DNA from: Bacteroidota bacterium
GTDB lineage: Bacteria > Bacteroidota > Bacteroidia > 2-12-FULL-35-15
Assembly: GCA_025963715.1 (NCBI GenBank)
Contig: JAOQAG010000014.1
Span: 30,065 to 94,064, forward strand
DNA length: 64,000 nucleotides
Direction: 5' to 3'
Positions within the stretch are counted from its first letter, which is position 1. Each line of letters opens with the position of its first letter. A program made the translations under genes and the position numbers. Positions 46,948-55,189 of the stretch are shown in pieces. The notes below the pieces were generated by a model. It saw nothing but the letters and a program-made list of their open reading frames with translations. It was not told the DNA's origin and did not search any database.

Positions 46948-47403
46948 ATGCTTTCCAAAAAAACGAAATACGCTATCAAAGCACTGGTGCACCTTGCCAA
47001 AAATTACGGCAAAGGCCCTATATTGATCAGCCGCCTTTCGGAAGAGGAAAAGATCCCGAAAAAATTTTTAGAAGCGATCCTGCTTGATCTGCGGAAGCAG
47101 GGAATCTTAGGCAGCAAGATTGGAGTAGGGGGCGGGTATTACCTGATCAAAAAGCCGGGTGAAGTGGTGTTGAGCCAGGTGTTGCGCTCCATCGACGGGC
47201 CGATCGCACTGATCCCCTGTGTGAGCATGAATTTTTATGAACGCTGTGACGATTGCCCGGATGAAACTATTTGCGGCATCCGCGATGTGGTGATGCAGGT
47301 GCGGGATGCTTCCTTAAAGATCCTTTCGGAAACCACGCTCGGCGATATTTTAAAAAGAGAAACACTCTTAAAAGCAAAGAAAAAAAAAGCTGTTAAAAAA
47401 TAA
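46948..47403 (+). CDS. Rrf2 family transcriptional regulator
   Basis: 151 residues. Winged-helix start MLSKKTKYAIKALVHLAKNYGKGP, recognition segment IPKKFLEAILLDLRKQGIL, wing GVGGGYYLIKKP. The C-terminal part has four cysteines (Cys91, Cys100, Cys103, Cys109, in PCVSMNFYERCDDCPDETICG) that could bind an Fe-S cluster or sense thiols; relatives such as IscR, NsrR and CymR/CysR regulate iron-sulfur, NO or cysteine genes. It lies immediately upstream of a palindrome-bearing promoter and a Cys-rich leader peptide in front of the porin and ABC transporter, and most likely controls them. Confidence 0.88.
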   Translation: MLSKKTKYAIKALVHLAKNYGKGPILISRLSEEEKIPKKFLEAILLDLRKQGILGSKIGVGGGYYLIKKPGEVVLSQVLRSIDGPIALIPCVSMNFYERCDDCPDETICGIRDVVMQVRDASLKILSETTLGDILKRETLLKAKKKKAVKK

Positions 47404-47422
47404 GTTCATTTTTTTTATTTTA

Positions 47423-47447
47423 AATATCTACTAAATTGATAGATATT
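47423..47447. promoter_or_regulatory. AT-rich palindromic operator
   Basis: Perfect 8-bp arms AATATCTA and TAGATATT separated by nine bases. It sits just before the -7 box (47451-47458), where a repressor would block RNA polymerase. The adjacent Rrf2 protein is the obvious candidate binder. Confidence 0.6.
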
Positions 47448-47450
47448 ATA

Positions 47451-47458
47451 TATATTTG
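47451..47458 (+). promoter_or_regulatory. Promoter -7 box for leader peptide/porin/pst-like operon
   Basis: TATATTTG, exact TAnnTTTG, 38 bp before the leader-peptide ATG and about 215 bp before the porin gene. Confidence 0.6.
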
Positions 47459-47495
47459 TCCCGCATTCAAAAAAAATGAATGATTGATAATTAAC

Positions 47496-47570
47496 ATGAG
47501 CAACAGCAAATACATACTCAAAAGGGTTTTCAGGGCTATCCGGTCCATGTGCTGTTATATGTGCCTTTAG
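47496..47570 (+). CDS. Putative 24-residue leader peptide with Cys-Cys-Tyr-Met-Cys end
   Basis: ATG 47496 to TAG 47568. Reads MSNSKYILKRVFRAIRSM followed by CCYMCL: basic residues then three cysteines among the last six codons. It sits in the long untranslated leader between the promoter and the porin gene. Small size, position and codon content suggest an attenuation-type peptide sensing cysteinyl-tRNA rather than a functional protein. Homologues upstream of other sulfur-related operons would settle this. Confidence 0.6.
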   Translation: MSNSKYILKRVFRAIRSMCCYMCL

Positions 47571-47585
47571 GCATATTCTGTTTTT
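47559..47585 (+). promoter_or_regulatory. Terminator-like hairpin over the end of the leader peptide
   Basis: ATGTGCC-TTTA-GGCATAT can form a 7-bp stem (one G-U pair) spanning the last Met, Cys and Leu codons and the stop, followed after four bases by a T5 run (47581-47585). A ribosome paused at the Cys codons would cover the 5' arm, allowing read-through into the transporter genes. Confidence 0.45.
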
Positions 47586-47672
47586 ACTGAAGAGCATTGT
47601 TTCAGAAACAACCTTCGGATTCCCAAAAAAGCGAGATCATTTAATTATTTCAAAATCATTTATATCTATTTT

Positions 47673-48809
47673 ATGAAAACAAAATCCTTACTTATTTTAT
47701 TTATACTATTTTCTTTCAGCGCGAAAAATTTTGCACAGAATTCCGACGATGTGCTCAATTTACTGATCCAGAAAAAGCTCATCACGGAAACGGAAGCCGA
47801 TTCGCTGCGTGCTGATAACGCATTGAAACAACAGGAGCAAAAAGAAAAGCAAAAATTTTTCCAGATCCTTGCCAACAAACAAATTCAGATCGGCGGTTAC
47901 ACACAATTGCGTTATCAGTCGTTCCAGGAAGCCGGTAAGCCGGATGGTTTTGATGTGCGCCTGGCGCGGCTCGACATCAAAGGAAACATCAACCCGTATT
48001 GGGAATACCGCCTGCAAACGGATTTTGCCGGTTCCCCGAAAATTGTGGATGCATATGCTGCTTACAAACCATTTGATTTTTTGAAAATCACAGTCGGACA
48101 ATTAAAAGTGCCATTGTCGCCGGAAAATATTGCGGAATCTTCCAAGCTGGAAAGCATTGACCGCGCACAGGTGGTGGAAGCGCTCGCCGCGAGAAGCAAA
48201 GATGTGATCGGGAACCAGAACGGCCACGACATTGGCATACAGGCAAGTGGGAGTGTGGTAAAAATCAGGGAGCGTTACCTGCTGGATTATTACATCGCGT
48301 ACCTGAACGGTGCGGGTGTGAATGTGAGCGATAACAACGAATCGAAAGATGTGGCGGGACGTTTGGTGTTTCATCCCTTTGCCGGATTTGATATTGGCGG
48401 CGCGTATTACAACGGGCTCGACAAATTCGGGACACCGGCAAAAGACCAGCAGCGCTTGCGCTACGCAGGCGAGATCGCATTCACATATAAAGGCGCGAAC
48501 ATCAAAGCGGAATGGATCCACGGTCAGGATGGAATTATCCAGCGGGAAGGCTGGTTTGCACAAGCTACTTATTTTGTGTGGAAGCGCAAAGTGCAGCTGC
48601 TGGCCAAATACGACACGTATGATCCGAATGTGATCCACCTGCCGGACACATCGCCAACGCAGCACGACATCAGCACGTATTATATTTTCGGCGCTAATTA
48701 TTATTTCAATGATTGGACAAAGCTGCAGGTGAATTATTCTTACAGGCAGGAGCAAACAAAGCAGATCAACAACGATTTAATTTCTGCACAAGTACAAATC
48801 AGTTTTTAA
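47673..48809 (+). CDS. Outer-membrane porin of the OprO/OprP (phosphate-selective) family
   Basis: 378 residues, signal peptide to NFA-QNSDDV. An N-terminal coiled coil (LLIQKKLITETEADSLRADNALKQQEQKEKQKF) precedes a 16- to 18-strand beta barrel, with GGYTQLRYQSFQEAGKPDGFDVRLARLDIKGNINPYWEYRLQTDF typical of the family and a C-terminal aromatic residue (QVQISF). First full-length gene of the operon with the PstSCAB-like transporter. By homology it passes phosphate or another oxyanion across the outer membrane. Confidence 0.88.
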   Translation: MKTKSLLILFILFSFSAKNFAQNSDDVLNLLIQKKLITETEADSLRADNALKQQEQKEKQKFFQILANKQIQIGGYTQLRYQSFQEAGKPDGFDVRLARLDIKGNINPYWEYRLQTDFAGSPKIVDAYAAYKPFDFLKITVGQLKVPLSPENIAESSKLESIDRAQVVEALAARSKDVIGNQNGHDIGIQASGSVVKIRERYLLDYYIAYLNGAGVNVSDNNESKDVAGRLVFHPFAGFDIGGAYYNGLDKFGTPAKDQQRLRYAGEIAFTYKGANIKAEWIHGQDGIIQREGWFAQATYFVWKRKVQLLAKYDTYDPNVIHLPDTSPTQHDISTYYIFGANYYFNDWTKLQVNYSYRQEQTKQINNDLISAQVQISF

Positions 48810-48836
48810 TTCACATCATTTTATAAATACATAATC

Positions 48837-49814
48837 ATGAAAAAAATAATTTTAATTGTTGCGATCACCGGCTTCGCATGGTTCACATTCAATTCCAATA
48901 AAAAAATAGATCCGCCAAAAGTCGCAACTACGGCACTTACCGGGAACATAACTATTACAGGTGCATTTGCTTTGTACCCGGTTGCGGTAAAATGGGCGGA
49001 TGAATTCAAAAAAATAAATCCGGGTGTAACCATCGATATTTCTGCAGGTGGTGCCGGTAAAGGAATTACGGATGTGCTTTCGAAAGTATCAGACATTGGT
49101 TTGGTATCGCGGAACCTGAACCCGGAAGAGATTAAAAAAGGCGCGTATCCTTTTGCCGTTACCAAAGATGCGGTAGTGCCTACAGTAAGCGCCACCAATC
49201 CGATCTTAAAAGATTTGCTTGCAAAAGGAATAAAAAAAGAAGCACTGAACAATATTTTTATCACCGGAAAATACAAAACCTGGGGCGAAGCGGTAAACAT
49301 AAAAAGCGCTGTACCGATCCATGTATATACCCGTTCGGATGCAGCCGGTGCCGCAGAAACCTGGGCGAATTATTTTGGTAAAAAGCAGGAAGACCTGCAG
49401 GGCGTTGCCGTGTATGGCGATCCGGGATTGGCGCAGGCTGTGAAACGCGATCCTACCGGGATTGGCTTTAATAACATTGTGTATGTGTACGATTCAAAAA
49501 CAAAAAAACAAACCAACGGTGTGATCATTCTGCCACTCGATTTAAACAACAACGGTAAAATTGATCCGGAAGAAAACTTTTACGACACCATGGATCAGAT
49601 CATTGCAGCCATTGCGGATGGAAAATATCCGGCGCCGCCTGCACGCGATCTGTATTTTGTAACGGTGGGGAAACCGCAGAACAAAGCCGTTAGCGCCTTT
49701 ATTCGTTTTGTGCTTACAGAAGGGCAGAAATATGTACATGATGCGGGTTATATTAAATTAAGCGATGCGAAAATAAAAGGAGAATTGGCGAAATTATCAA
49801 CGGTGGATTTGTAA
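48837..49814 (+). CDS. PstS-like substrate-binding protein
   Basis: 325 residues, signal peptide (MKKIILIVAITGFAWFTF). Mature domain: ITITGAFALYPVAVKWADEFKKINPGVTIDISAGGAGKGITDVLSKVSDIGLVSR, followed by TKDAVVPTVSATNP, a YTRSDAAGAAETWANYF segment and a C-terminal helix-rich region. The fold and anion-loop layout (GAF...SAGGAGKG) match the PstS/periplasmic-binding superfamily, but the loop differs from canonical PstS (STFxxP, SxGSGxG), so phosphate specificity is not assured. Confidence 0.85.
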   Translation: MKKIILIVAITGFAWFTFNSNKKIDPPKVATTALTGNITITGAFALYPVAVKWADEFKKINPGVTIDISAGGAGKGITDVLSKVSDIGLVSRNLNPEEIKKGAYPFAVTKDAVVPTVSATNPILKDLLAKGIKKEALNNIFITGKYKTWGEAVNIKSAVPIHVYTRSDAAGAAETWANYFGKKQEDLQGVAVYGDPGLAQAVKRDPTGIGFNNIVYVYDSKTKKQTNGVIILPLDLNNNGKIDPEENFYDTMDQIIAAIADGKYPAPPARDLYFVTVGKPQNKAVSAFIRFVLTEGQKYVHDAGYIKLSDAKIKGELAKLSTVDL

Positions 49815-49873
49815 AAAGAAAAGATTCTGTTGCAGGAAAATGTTTCTTTTACCTGATATTTTACATCGAAGTT

Positions 49874-49966
49874 GTCATCCCGGGCTTGACCCGGGATCTC
49901 ATAAATGTTTGCAGTATGTTGTTATTAGTTCTTAAATAACAGATCCCGGGTCAAGCCCGGGATGAC
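49874..49966 (+). repeat. Dispersed palindromic element, copy 3, between pstS- and pstC-like genes
   Basis: GTCATCCCGGGCTTGACCCG at the left, mirrored GGGTCAAGCCCGGGATGAC at the right, with ATCTCATAAATGTTTGCA inside. In the mRNA it would form strong hairpins between the binding-protein and permease cistrons. Confidence 0.8.
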
Positions 49967-50032
49967 AGATCTGGAGAGTATTTCTGTTTCCATAGCAACA
50001 TTGTTCTACAACATAATCAAAGAAAATAAAAC

Positions 50033-50923
50033 ATGAACATCCGCATTGTAAAAGACAAAGCCGTTAAAAATATTTTTCTACTGCTCACTGTTAGTTCAGT
50101 GTTGCTGGTGGTACTTATTTTTATTGGCTTGTATTACAAATCCGTACCCATTTTGCATTCTACGTCCTTGTCGCATTTATTATTTTCAAGCGAATGGAAA
50201 CCTTCGAAAGCGCAATTTGGATTTGCCGCTTTTATTGCGGGAACATTGTGGGTAACGCTCATTGCCATTGTCATTGCATTGCCTTTATCCTTGCTTTGCG
50301 CGATCTATTTATCGCAATATGCACCGCGCCGGTTAACGCGTTTTCTCAATCCGCTTATTGATTTATTGTCAGGTATTCCGCCGGTGGTATATGGTGTGTG
50401 GGGAGTATTGGTGGTAGTGCCGTTCATCCAGGAACATGTTGCGCCGCATTTTGTGGAATATTCATCCGGCTACAGCGTACTGGCCGGTGGAGTAGTGCTG
50501 GCGATCATGATCTTCCCGCTGATCATTAATATCCTGGGAGAAGTGTTTGCCAACGTGCCAAAGGAATTAAGTGAAGCATCGCTTTCCATCGGGGCAACCC
50601 AATGGCAAACGATCAAATATGTGCTGCTGAAAAAATCGCGGCCCGGAATTGTAGCAGCCGTTGTACTTGCTATTTCCCGGGCATTTGGCGAAACCATTGC
50701 CGTGTTGATGGTTTGCGGAAATATCCCGGAATCGCCACACTCGGTGTTTGATTCCTGCTATCCCTTACCGGCGCTGATCGCCAACAATTACGGCGAAATG
50801 ATGTCGGTGCCGCTCTACGATTCGGCATTGATGTTTGCTGCGCTTATTTTATTTGTGATCATCTTTTTATTTAACGCCGGGTCACGCATTATTTTAAACC
50901 GCCTGGAAAGGAGAATGAATTAA
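50033..50923 (+). CDS. pstC: PstC-like ABC transporter permease
   Basis: 296 residues, six transmembrane helices. The EAA-type loop near residues 176-196 (VPKELSEASLSIGATQWQTIKYVLLKKSRPGI) contacts the ATPase. SGIPPVVYGVWGV and the SRAFGETIAVLMVCGN segment are PstC marks. Part of the operon; its stop overlaps the start of the next gene (TAATG). Confidence 0.9.
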   Translation: MNIRIVKDKAVKNIFLLLTVSSVLLVVLIFIGLYYKSVPILHSTSLSHLLFSSEWKPSKAQFGFAAFIAGTLWVTLIAIVIALPLSLLCAIYLSQYAPRRLTRFLNPLIDLLSGIPPVVYGVWGVLVVVPFIQEHVAPHFVEYSSGYSVLAGGVVLAIMIFPLIINILGEVFANVPKELSEASLSIGATQWQTIKYVLLKKSRPGIVAAVVLAISRAFGETIAVLMVCGNIPESPHSVFDSCYPLPALIANNYGEMMSVPLYDSALMFAALILFVIIFLFNAGSRIILNRLERRMN

Positions 50924-51768
50924 TGAACAAACGGAAAATAGAAGAAACATTTTTTAAAGGATTGATGCATGCCGCTACAATTGTGATCGTCGGTTCGTTG
51001 TTTTTAATTCTCTGGACGGTGGTCTCGAAAGGCTTTCATGCATTCAATTGGGACATGGTCAGCAAAGTGCCCGAAGGCGGTTTTTACATCGGCAAAGGCG
51101 GTGGGATTTTAAATGCCATCATCGGATCGGTTTATATTACCGTTGGTTCCGCTTTGCTGGGCCTGGTGATCAGCATTCCGGTTGTTTTGTATCTCAATGT
51201 GTATTCAAAAAAAGGTTCGCGTTTTGCTTCCGCGACAAGGCTTGCGTTTGATGTATTGTTTGGCATTCCTTCCATTGTTTACGGTGCATTTGGCTTTACG
51301 ATCATGGTATTCTTCGGGTTAAAAACATCCTTGCTGGCCGGAATTATCACGGTAACGTTATTGATCATTCCCATTCTTGTGCGTGCCATGGATGAAGTAG
51401 TACGCGTGATCCCCTTCGAATTATCGGATGCAGCTTATTCGCTGGGTGCCACCCGTTGGGAAACCGCAAAAGTATTGTTGCGTCAATCGGTGCCCGGGAT
51501 CATCACCGCCTTGTTACTCTCCTTTGGGCGTGCCATCGGCGATGCTGCCTGTGTGCTGTTCACTGCCGGTTATACCGATAACATTCCCACATCGCTCCAT
51601 CAGCCAACGGCAACATTGCCGCTTGCTATTTTCTTTCAGCTCAGCAGCCCGATCCCCGAAGTGCAGGAACGGGCGTATGCAGCAGCGTTGATCCTTACGG
51701 TGATCGTGTTGATCATCAGCATTGCGGCAAAATATTTTAGTAAAAAATTCTCAAAAAATAAGATATGA
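50923..51768 (+). CDS. pstA: PstA-like ABC transporter permease
   Basis: 281 residues. Begins in the stop of pstC. VSKVPEGGFYIGKGGGILNAIIGSVYIT and GIPSIVYGAFGFTIMV are PstA family features; EAA loop IPFELSDAAYSLGATRWETAKVLLRQSVPGI; FGRAIGDAACVLFTAG lies in the fifth helix. Pairs with PstC to form the channel; the 4-bp overlap with pstB indicates translational coupling. Confidence 0.9.
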   Translation: MNKRKIEETFFKGLMHAATIVIVGSLFLILWTVVSKGFHAFNWDMVSKVPEGGFYIGKGGGILNAIIGSVYITVGSALLGLVISIPVVLYLNVYSKKGSRFASATRLAFDVLFGIPSIVYGAFGFTIMVFFGLKTSLLAGIITVTLLIIPILVRAMDEVVRVIPFELSDAAYSLGATRWETAKVLLRQSVPGIITALLLSFGRAIGDAACVLFTAGYTDNIPTSLHQPTATLPLAIFFQLSSPIPEVQERAYAAALILTVIVLIISIAAKYFSKKFSKNKI

Positions 51769-52529
51769 TAAACCTTGCTCCGCACATCAGTGTGAAAAAT
51801 CTGAATGTATACATCGGTGATGCGCACATTTTAAAAAATATTTCCATTGATATTCCCGATAAAAAAGTTACCTCATTCATCGGGCCATCCGGCTGCGGAA
51901 AAACCACACTGCTCAAAACATTTAACCGTTTGCTCGATCGTCAGAATGATGTACGCATAGAAGGACAGGTGCTGGTGGATGGCGAGGATCTGTATGGAAA
52001 AGATACGGAAGTAACACATATCAGAAAAAAAATGGGATTATTGTCGCAGCGCCCTTTCCCTTTGCCAATGAGCATTTACGACAATATTGCTTACGGCCCG
52101 CGCATTCACGGAATTAAAAATAAAAAGAAATTAAATGAGCTGGTAGAACATCATTTACGTTCCACCGCTTTGTGGGACGAAGTGAAAGACCGTTTGCATT
52201 CGCCTGCCACACGCTTGTCGATAGGGCAGCAGCAGCGCTTGTGCCTGGCACGCGGGCTGGCGGTGGAACCCGAAATTATTTTGGGTGATGAGCCTACTTC
52301 GGCACTGGATCCGGTATCGACGCAGCGCATTGAAGAATTATTTTTGCAGCTGAAAGATAAATATACATTGGTATTGGTTACGCACATTCTGCGCCAGGCA
52401 AGGCGTGTGTCGGATTACATTGCATTTATCTACATGGGCGAGATCATCGAATTCGGCCTGACGGAAGAATTATTACTGAACCCAAAAGAGCAGCTGACAA
52501 AGGATTATATTAAAGGATTTATTAGTTGA
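51765..52529 (+). CDS. pstB: PstB-like ABC transporter ATPase
   Basis: 254 residues. Walker A GPSGCGKT (residues 40-47), Q-loop GLLSQRPFPLPMSIYDNIAYG, signature LSIGQQQRLCLARGLA (usual LSGGQQQR with Ile for Gly), Walker B IILGDEPTSALDP and H-loop VLVTHIL. Energises uptake through PstCA. In canonical Pho operons phoU follows; here the operon ends and a terminator follows. Confidence 0.92.
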   Translation: MINLAPHISVKNLNVYIGDAHILKNISIDIPDKKVTSFIGPSGCGKTTLLKTFNRLLDRQNDVRIEGQVLVDGEDLYGKDTEVTHIRKKMGLLSQRPFPLPMSIYDNIAYGPRIHGIKNKKKLNELVEHHLRSTALWDEVKDRLHSPATRLSIGQQQRLCLARGLAVEPEIILGDEPTSALDPVSTQRIEELFLQLKDKYTLVLVTHILRQARRVSDYIAFIYMGEIIEFGLTEELLLNPKEQLTKDYIKGFIS

Positions 52530-52571
52530 TGATGTGTTTTAAGCCACAGATTCACAGATTAAAAATCAGAT

Positions 52572-52608
52572 GGCTATCGAAAAGTTTATAACAAGCGATA
52601 GCTTTTTT
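52572..52608 (+). terminator. Intrinsic terminator of the pst-like operon
   Basis: Stem GGCTATCG / CGATAGC(T) with a 16-nt loop followed by TTTTTT, 43 bp past the pstB stop. Confidence 0.7.
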
Positions 52609-52632
52609 ATTGAAAAAAAAATTTAATCAACG

Positions 52633-52724
52633 CGTCATTGCAAGGGCTTTTCGCCTGAAGCAATCTCATTCTAGATTATATACTGGTGTGAGATTGCTTC
52701 AGGCGAAAAGCCCTCGCAATGACG
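52633..52724. repeat. 36-bp inverted repeat (CGTCATTGC ... GCAATGACG)
   Basis: Arms 52633-52668 and 52689-52724 (35/36 pairs; CGTCATTGCAAGGGCTTTTC and its mirror) around a 20-bp loop, followed by T8. The CGTCATTGCGAGG...GAAGCAATCTC type is known as a dispersed repeat in Bacteroidota. It is either a MITE-like element or a very strong terminator. Confidence 0.75.
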
Positions 52725-52820
52725 TTTTTTTTAAGTAATTTTTCTATGATTCAAAGTTCCTGATACTCAATTAATATTTTATTGGTAATTTAAACACATC
52801 AAATTTGTGTATCGATAAAA

Positions 52821-53351
52821 ATGAGATCTGTTAAAACTGAATTTTCCTGCTGCATTATTTTCCTGGCATTTTTTATTTCTGCGGCATCTGCAAAAAACAA
52901 TTGTAACATGCCTGTTGAAAAAACAGATTCCTGCCAGGACCTGATCTGTTATGCAAAGCAAAAACTCCCTGTTCCGCTTAGCGTTATAAAAAGCAAAACG
53001 GTGATCGATTCCACTTACCTGCATAAAAATGTGTTTTTTACCGGGGACACTATTTATACGCTTAATGAAAATTATTCTGCGCTGATCCTGAATTACAACG
53101 ATGGATTGGTATGTTCTTACCAGTTTATCCTGATAATGGACCTGAAAAATAATGCCAACACGGATTATGTGGTTGGTAAAACCGATTGTGACCGGGATGG
53201 GGAGAATGAATATTACAGCTATTCCTTTGTGATCAAAAACGGGATCATAAAAATTACACAAAAACATGCAGAAGAAGGGGAGGATGAGTTGAAAATTGGG
53301 CGTGCAACCAGTTATGTGGTAACGGATAAAGGGAAATTGAAAACGAAATAA
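52821..53351 (+). CDS. Secreted protein of unknown function
   Basis: 176 residues, signal peptide to about residue 24 (ASA-KNNC). Four further cysteines lie near the N-terminus (NNCNMPVEKTDSCQDLICY) and in VGKTDCDRDGENEYYSY; the latter DCDRDGENEYY resembles a calcium-binding DxDxDG loop. Beta-rich. No family recognised; first of a run of small lineage-specific genes. Confidence 0.7.
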   Translation: MRSVKTEFSCCIIFLAFFISAASAKNNCNMPVEKTDSCQDLICYAKQKLPVPLSVIKSKTVIDSTYLHKNVFFTGDTIYTLNENYSALILNYNDGLVCSYQFILIMDLKNNANTDYVVGKTDCDRDGENEYYSYSFVIKNGIIKITQKHAEEGEDELKIGRATSYVVTDKGKLKTK

Positions 53352-53374
53352 TGTTTGCCTGAAACAACTATAAT

Positions 53375-53674
53375 ATGCCACTGATATTACTATTTTTAAT
53401 TGCCTGGCTGATCTGTCTGTATATCTACGCAGGGCAATTATCTGCCAGCATTCTTAAAACAAAACAAAAAGAAGTAAGCCGGAATAAGATCTTATTTATT
53501 TCTCTTTTGATCACACCCGTTCTTTCGTATGCCCTGGGATTCCTGTTTTTATTTTTAGTGTACACTACTTCAATCCCTTTTCCCGATTGGGTGTTTATTT
53601 TTGTAATGATCGTTTGTTGCATTATTATCCCGTTTATGGTGCCGAAAATGGTTGCCGTTTTTTTAAGTAAATGA
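53375..53674 (+). CDS. Small three-helix membrane protein
   Basis: 99 residues, mostly hydrophobic: helices near 1-22, 33-57 and 66-95, separated by a basic loop (KTKQKEVSRNK). No family recognised. Starts 23 bp after the previous gene. Confidence 0.65.
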   Translation: MPLILLFLIAWLICLYIYAGQLSASILKTKQKEVSRNKILFISLLITPVLSYALGFLFLFLVYTTSIPFPDWVFIFVMIVCCIIIPFMVPKMVAVFLSK

Positions 53675-53743
53675 GGGTTTAAAAAATAGTTGTATCTATT
53701 TTAACGTTGACCGTTATAGTTGAAAACTATAAACTTACACGCC

Positions 53744-54337
53744 ATGACAAAAAACATTTTAAAAAGCGCCTTTATTATCTCAGCAGCATTTGTATTCTTT
53801 TCGTTTGATCTGCCGGAAGGCTGGTTTAAAGCGGGAGACAAGCCCCAAAGTTACGATATGGGAATTGACAAAGGAGCGGGACAGGACGGGAAAAATACAG
53901 CAACGATCAAATCCATTGAACCGAAAATTAAGGGTTTTGGCACGTTAATGCAAAATTGCTTACCGGATAAATATATTGGCAAAAGAGTGCGCATGAGCGG
54001 TTTTCTTAAAACGAAAGATGTATCCGGTTGGTCGGGTTTCTGGCTGCGTGTAGATCAGTCCAATACCACCGAAATTCTAAGTTTTGACAACATGCACGAC
54101 GGTGCAAAAGACCGTTCTGTAAAAGGAACAACAGACTGGACAAAATACGAGATCGTGCTGGATATTCCGGCCGCTGCATCCAATTTGGCATACGGCGCCT
54201 TGTTATCGGGAACCGGGCAGGTCTGGTTCGATAATATTAAGTTTGAGATCGTGGATAATACGGTTCCTGTAACCGGTAAGGAGTGGGATACGAAGATCCC
54301 GCAAAACGAACCTGCAAATCTTGATTTTGAGAAGTAA
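53744..54337 (+). CDS. Secreted carbohydrate-binding-like protein
   Basis: 197 residues from the ATG at 53744; the TTG at 53720 is less likely. Signal peptide to FVFFSF-DLPEG. The domain GWFKAGDKPQSYDMGIDKGA, FGTLMQNCLPDKYIGKRVRMSGFLKTKDVSGWSGFWLRVD, DRSVKGTTDWTKYEIVLDIP, GTGQVWFDNIKFEIV is a galactose-binding/CBM-like jelly roll seen attached to many Bacteroidota proteins. The protein ends with a short acidic tail. Probably binds a ligand at the cell surface or in periplasm. Confidence 0.72.
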   Translation: MTKNILKSAFIISAAFVFFSFDLPEGWFKAGDKPQSYDMGIDKGAGQDGKNTATIKSIEPKIKGFGTLMQNCLPDKYIGKRVRMSGFLKTKDVSGWSGFWLRVDQSNTTEILSFDNMHDGAKDRSVKGTTDWTKYEIVLDIPAAASNLAYGALLSGTGQVWFDNIKFEIVDNTVPVTGKEWDTKIPQNEPANLDFEK

Positions 54338-54748
54338 GACATTGGAAAAAGATGCCAATTAAAAAACTCATAATAAAATTTTTTGTTTGCCGCTATTCTT
54401 CTCAAGGGATCTGCTGTAACCGGTTTTCGATTAGCGATGGATTGTATTAGTCCGCTTGATTCCAAAATGAAAAGAAGAAGAGTGAAATAAAATTTAATGA
54501 TTTTGTGAGCAATAACATTTTGTGTCAGATTTTATATTCCTGAAGTACTGTGTATCGGAACGCAGATCAAAAATGATTTTTAAGATTTACAAAAAGATCG
54601 CCTGTGGCGGATTATGATTTTTTTATGATCTAATTGGTTCCAAATATATCAAACAGGTAATTAATGATAATTCAGCCTGTCTATTGATCGCACAGCAAAC
54701 ACATAGCAACCAATGAACAAGTAAACAAATGAACCGGTAAACTAATTT
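54338..54748. other. 411-bp non-coding gap
   Basis: No gene. It contains one copy of GATCGCCTGTGGCGGATTATG (about 54597), the motif of the tandem repeat at 9011-9217, and AACAAGTAAACAAATGAAC direct repeats at 54716-54745. Confidence 0.5.
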
Positions 54749-55135
54749 CTATTTCGTTAATTGATACAGATCTTTATATTCAATATAGGAATTTCTGCTC
54801 ATCGTGTAAACCGGTTCACTGTTTTCAAACATTATTATTGCTTTGCTTGTATCGTTCGCAAATGGAAAAAATATGTTATAAACCCTTCCATCACTCAGGT
54901 GTATCCCGTATGTTCTTACTGAATTTTCGATTTTTATAGAATTTTGCGTGTATTCGTGTGTTACTGTTTTTCCATCCATATCTTTAATTTTAAAGCTCTT
55001 CGCTTCAAATTCAATATCAAATTTATTTCCATTCGCATCTGTTGCTTTCCAATTCCCATGGTAAAGGTCAGATCCGCTGCAGCTTGCCATAAATAGTACA
55101 AGAGTTACTAAAAATGCATGAATGTATTTTTTCAT
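54749..55135 (-). CDS. Small lipoprotein
   Basis: 128 residues. Lipobox FMASCSGS (Cys19). The mature domain is a short beta protein (YHGNWKATDANGNKFDIEFEAKSFKIKDMDGKTVTHEYTQNSIKI ... GRVYNIFFPFANDTSKAIIMFENSEPVYTMSR) that resembles lipocalin-like Bacteroidota lipoproteins with an opening G-x-W. Function unknown. Confidence 0.75.
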   Translation of the reverse strand: MKKYIHAFLVTLVLFMASCSGSDLYHGNWKATDANGNKFDIEFEAKSFKIKDMDGKTVTHEYTQNSIKIENSVRTYGIHLSDGRVYNIFFPFANDTSKAIIMFENSEPVYTMSRNSYIEYKDLYQLTK

Positions 55136-55189
55136 AGCTAAAATGTTTAATTTATTTTTGATCGTTTATCTGTTCTGTGGAAAGGTTAC

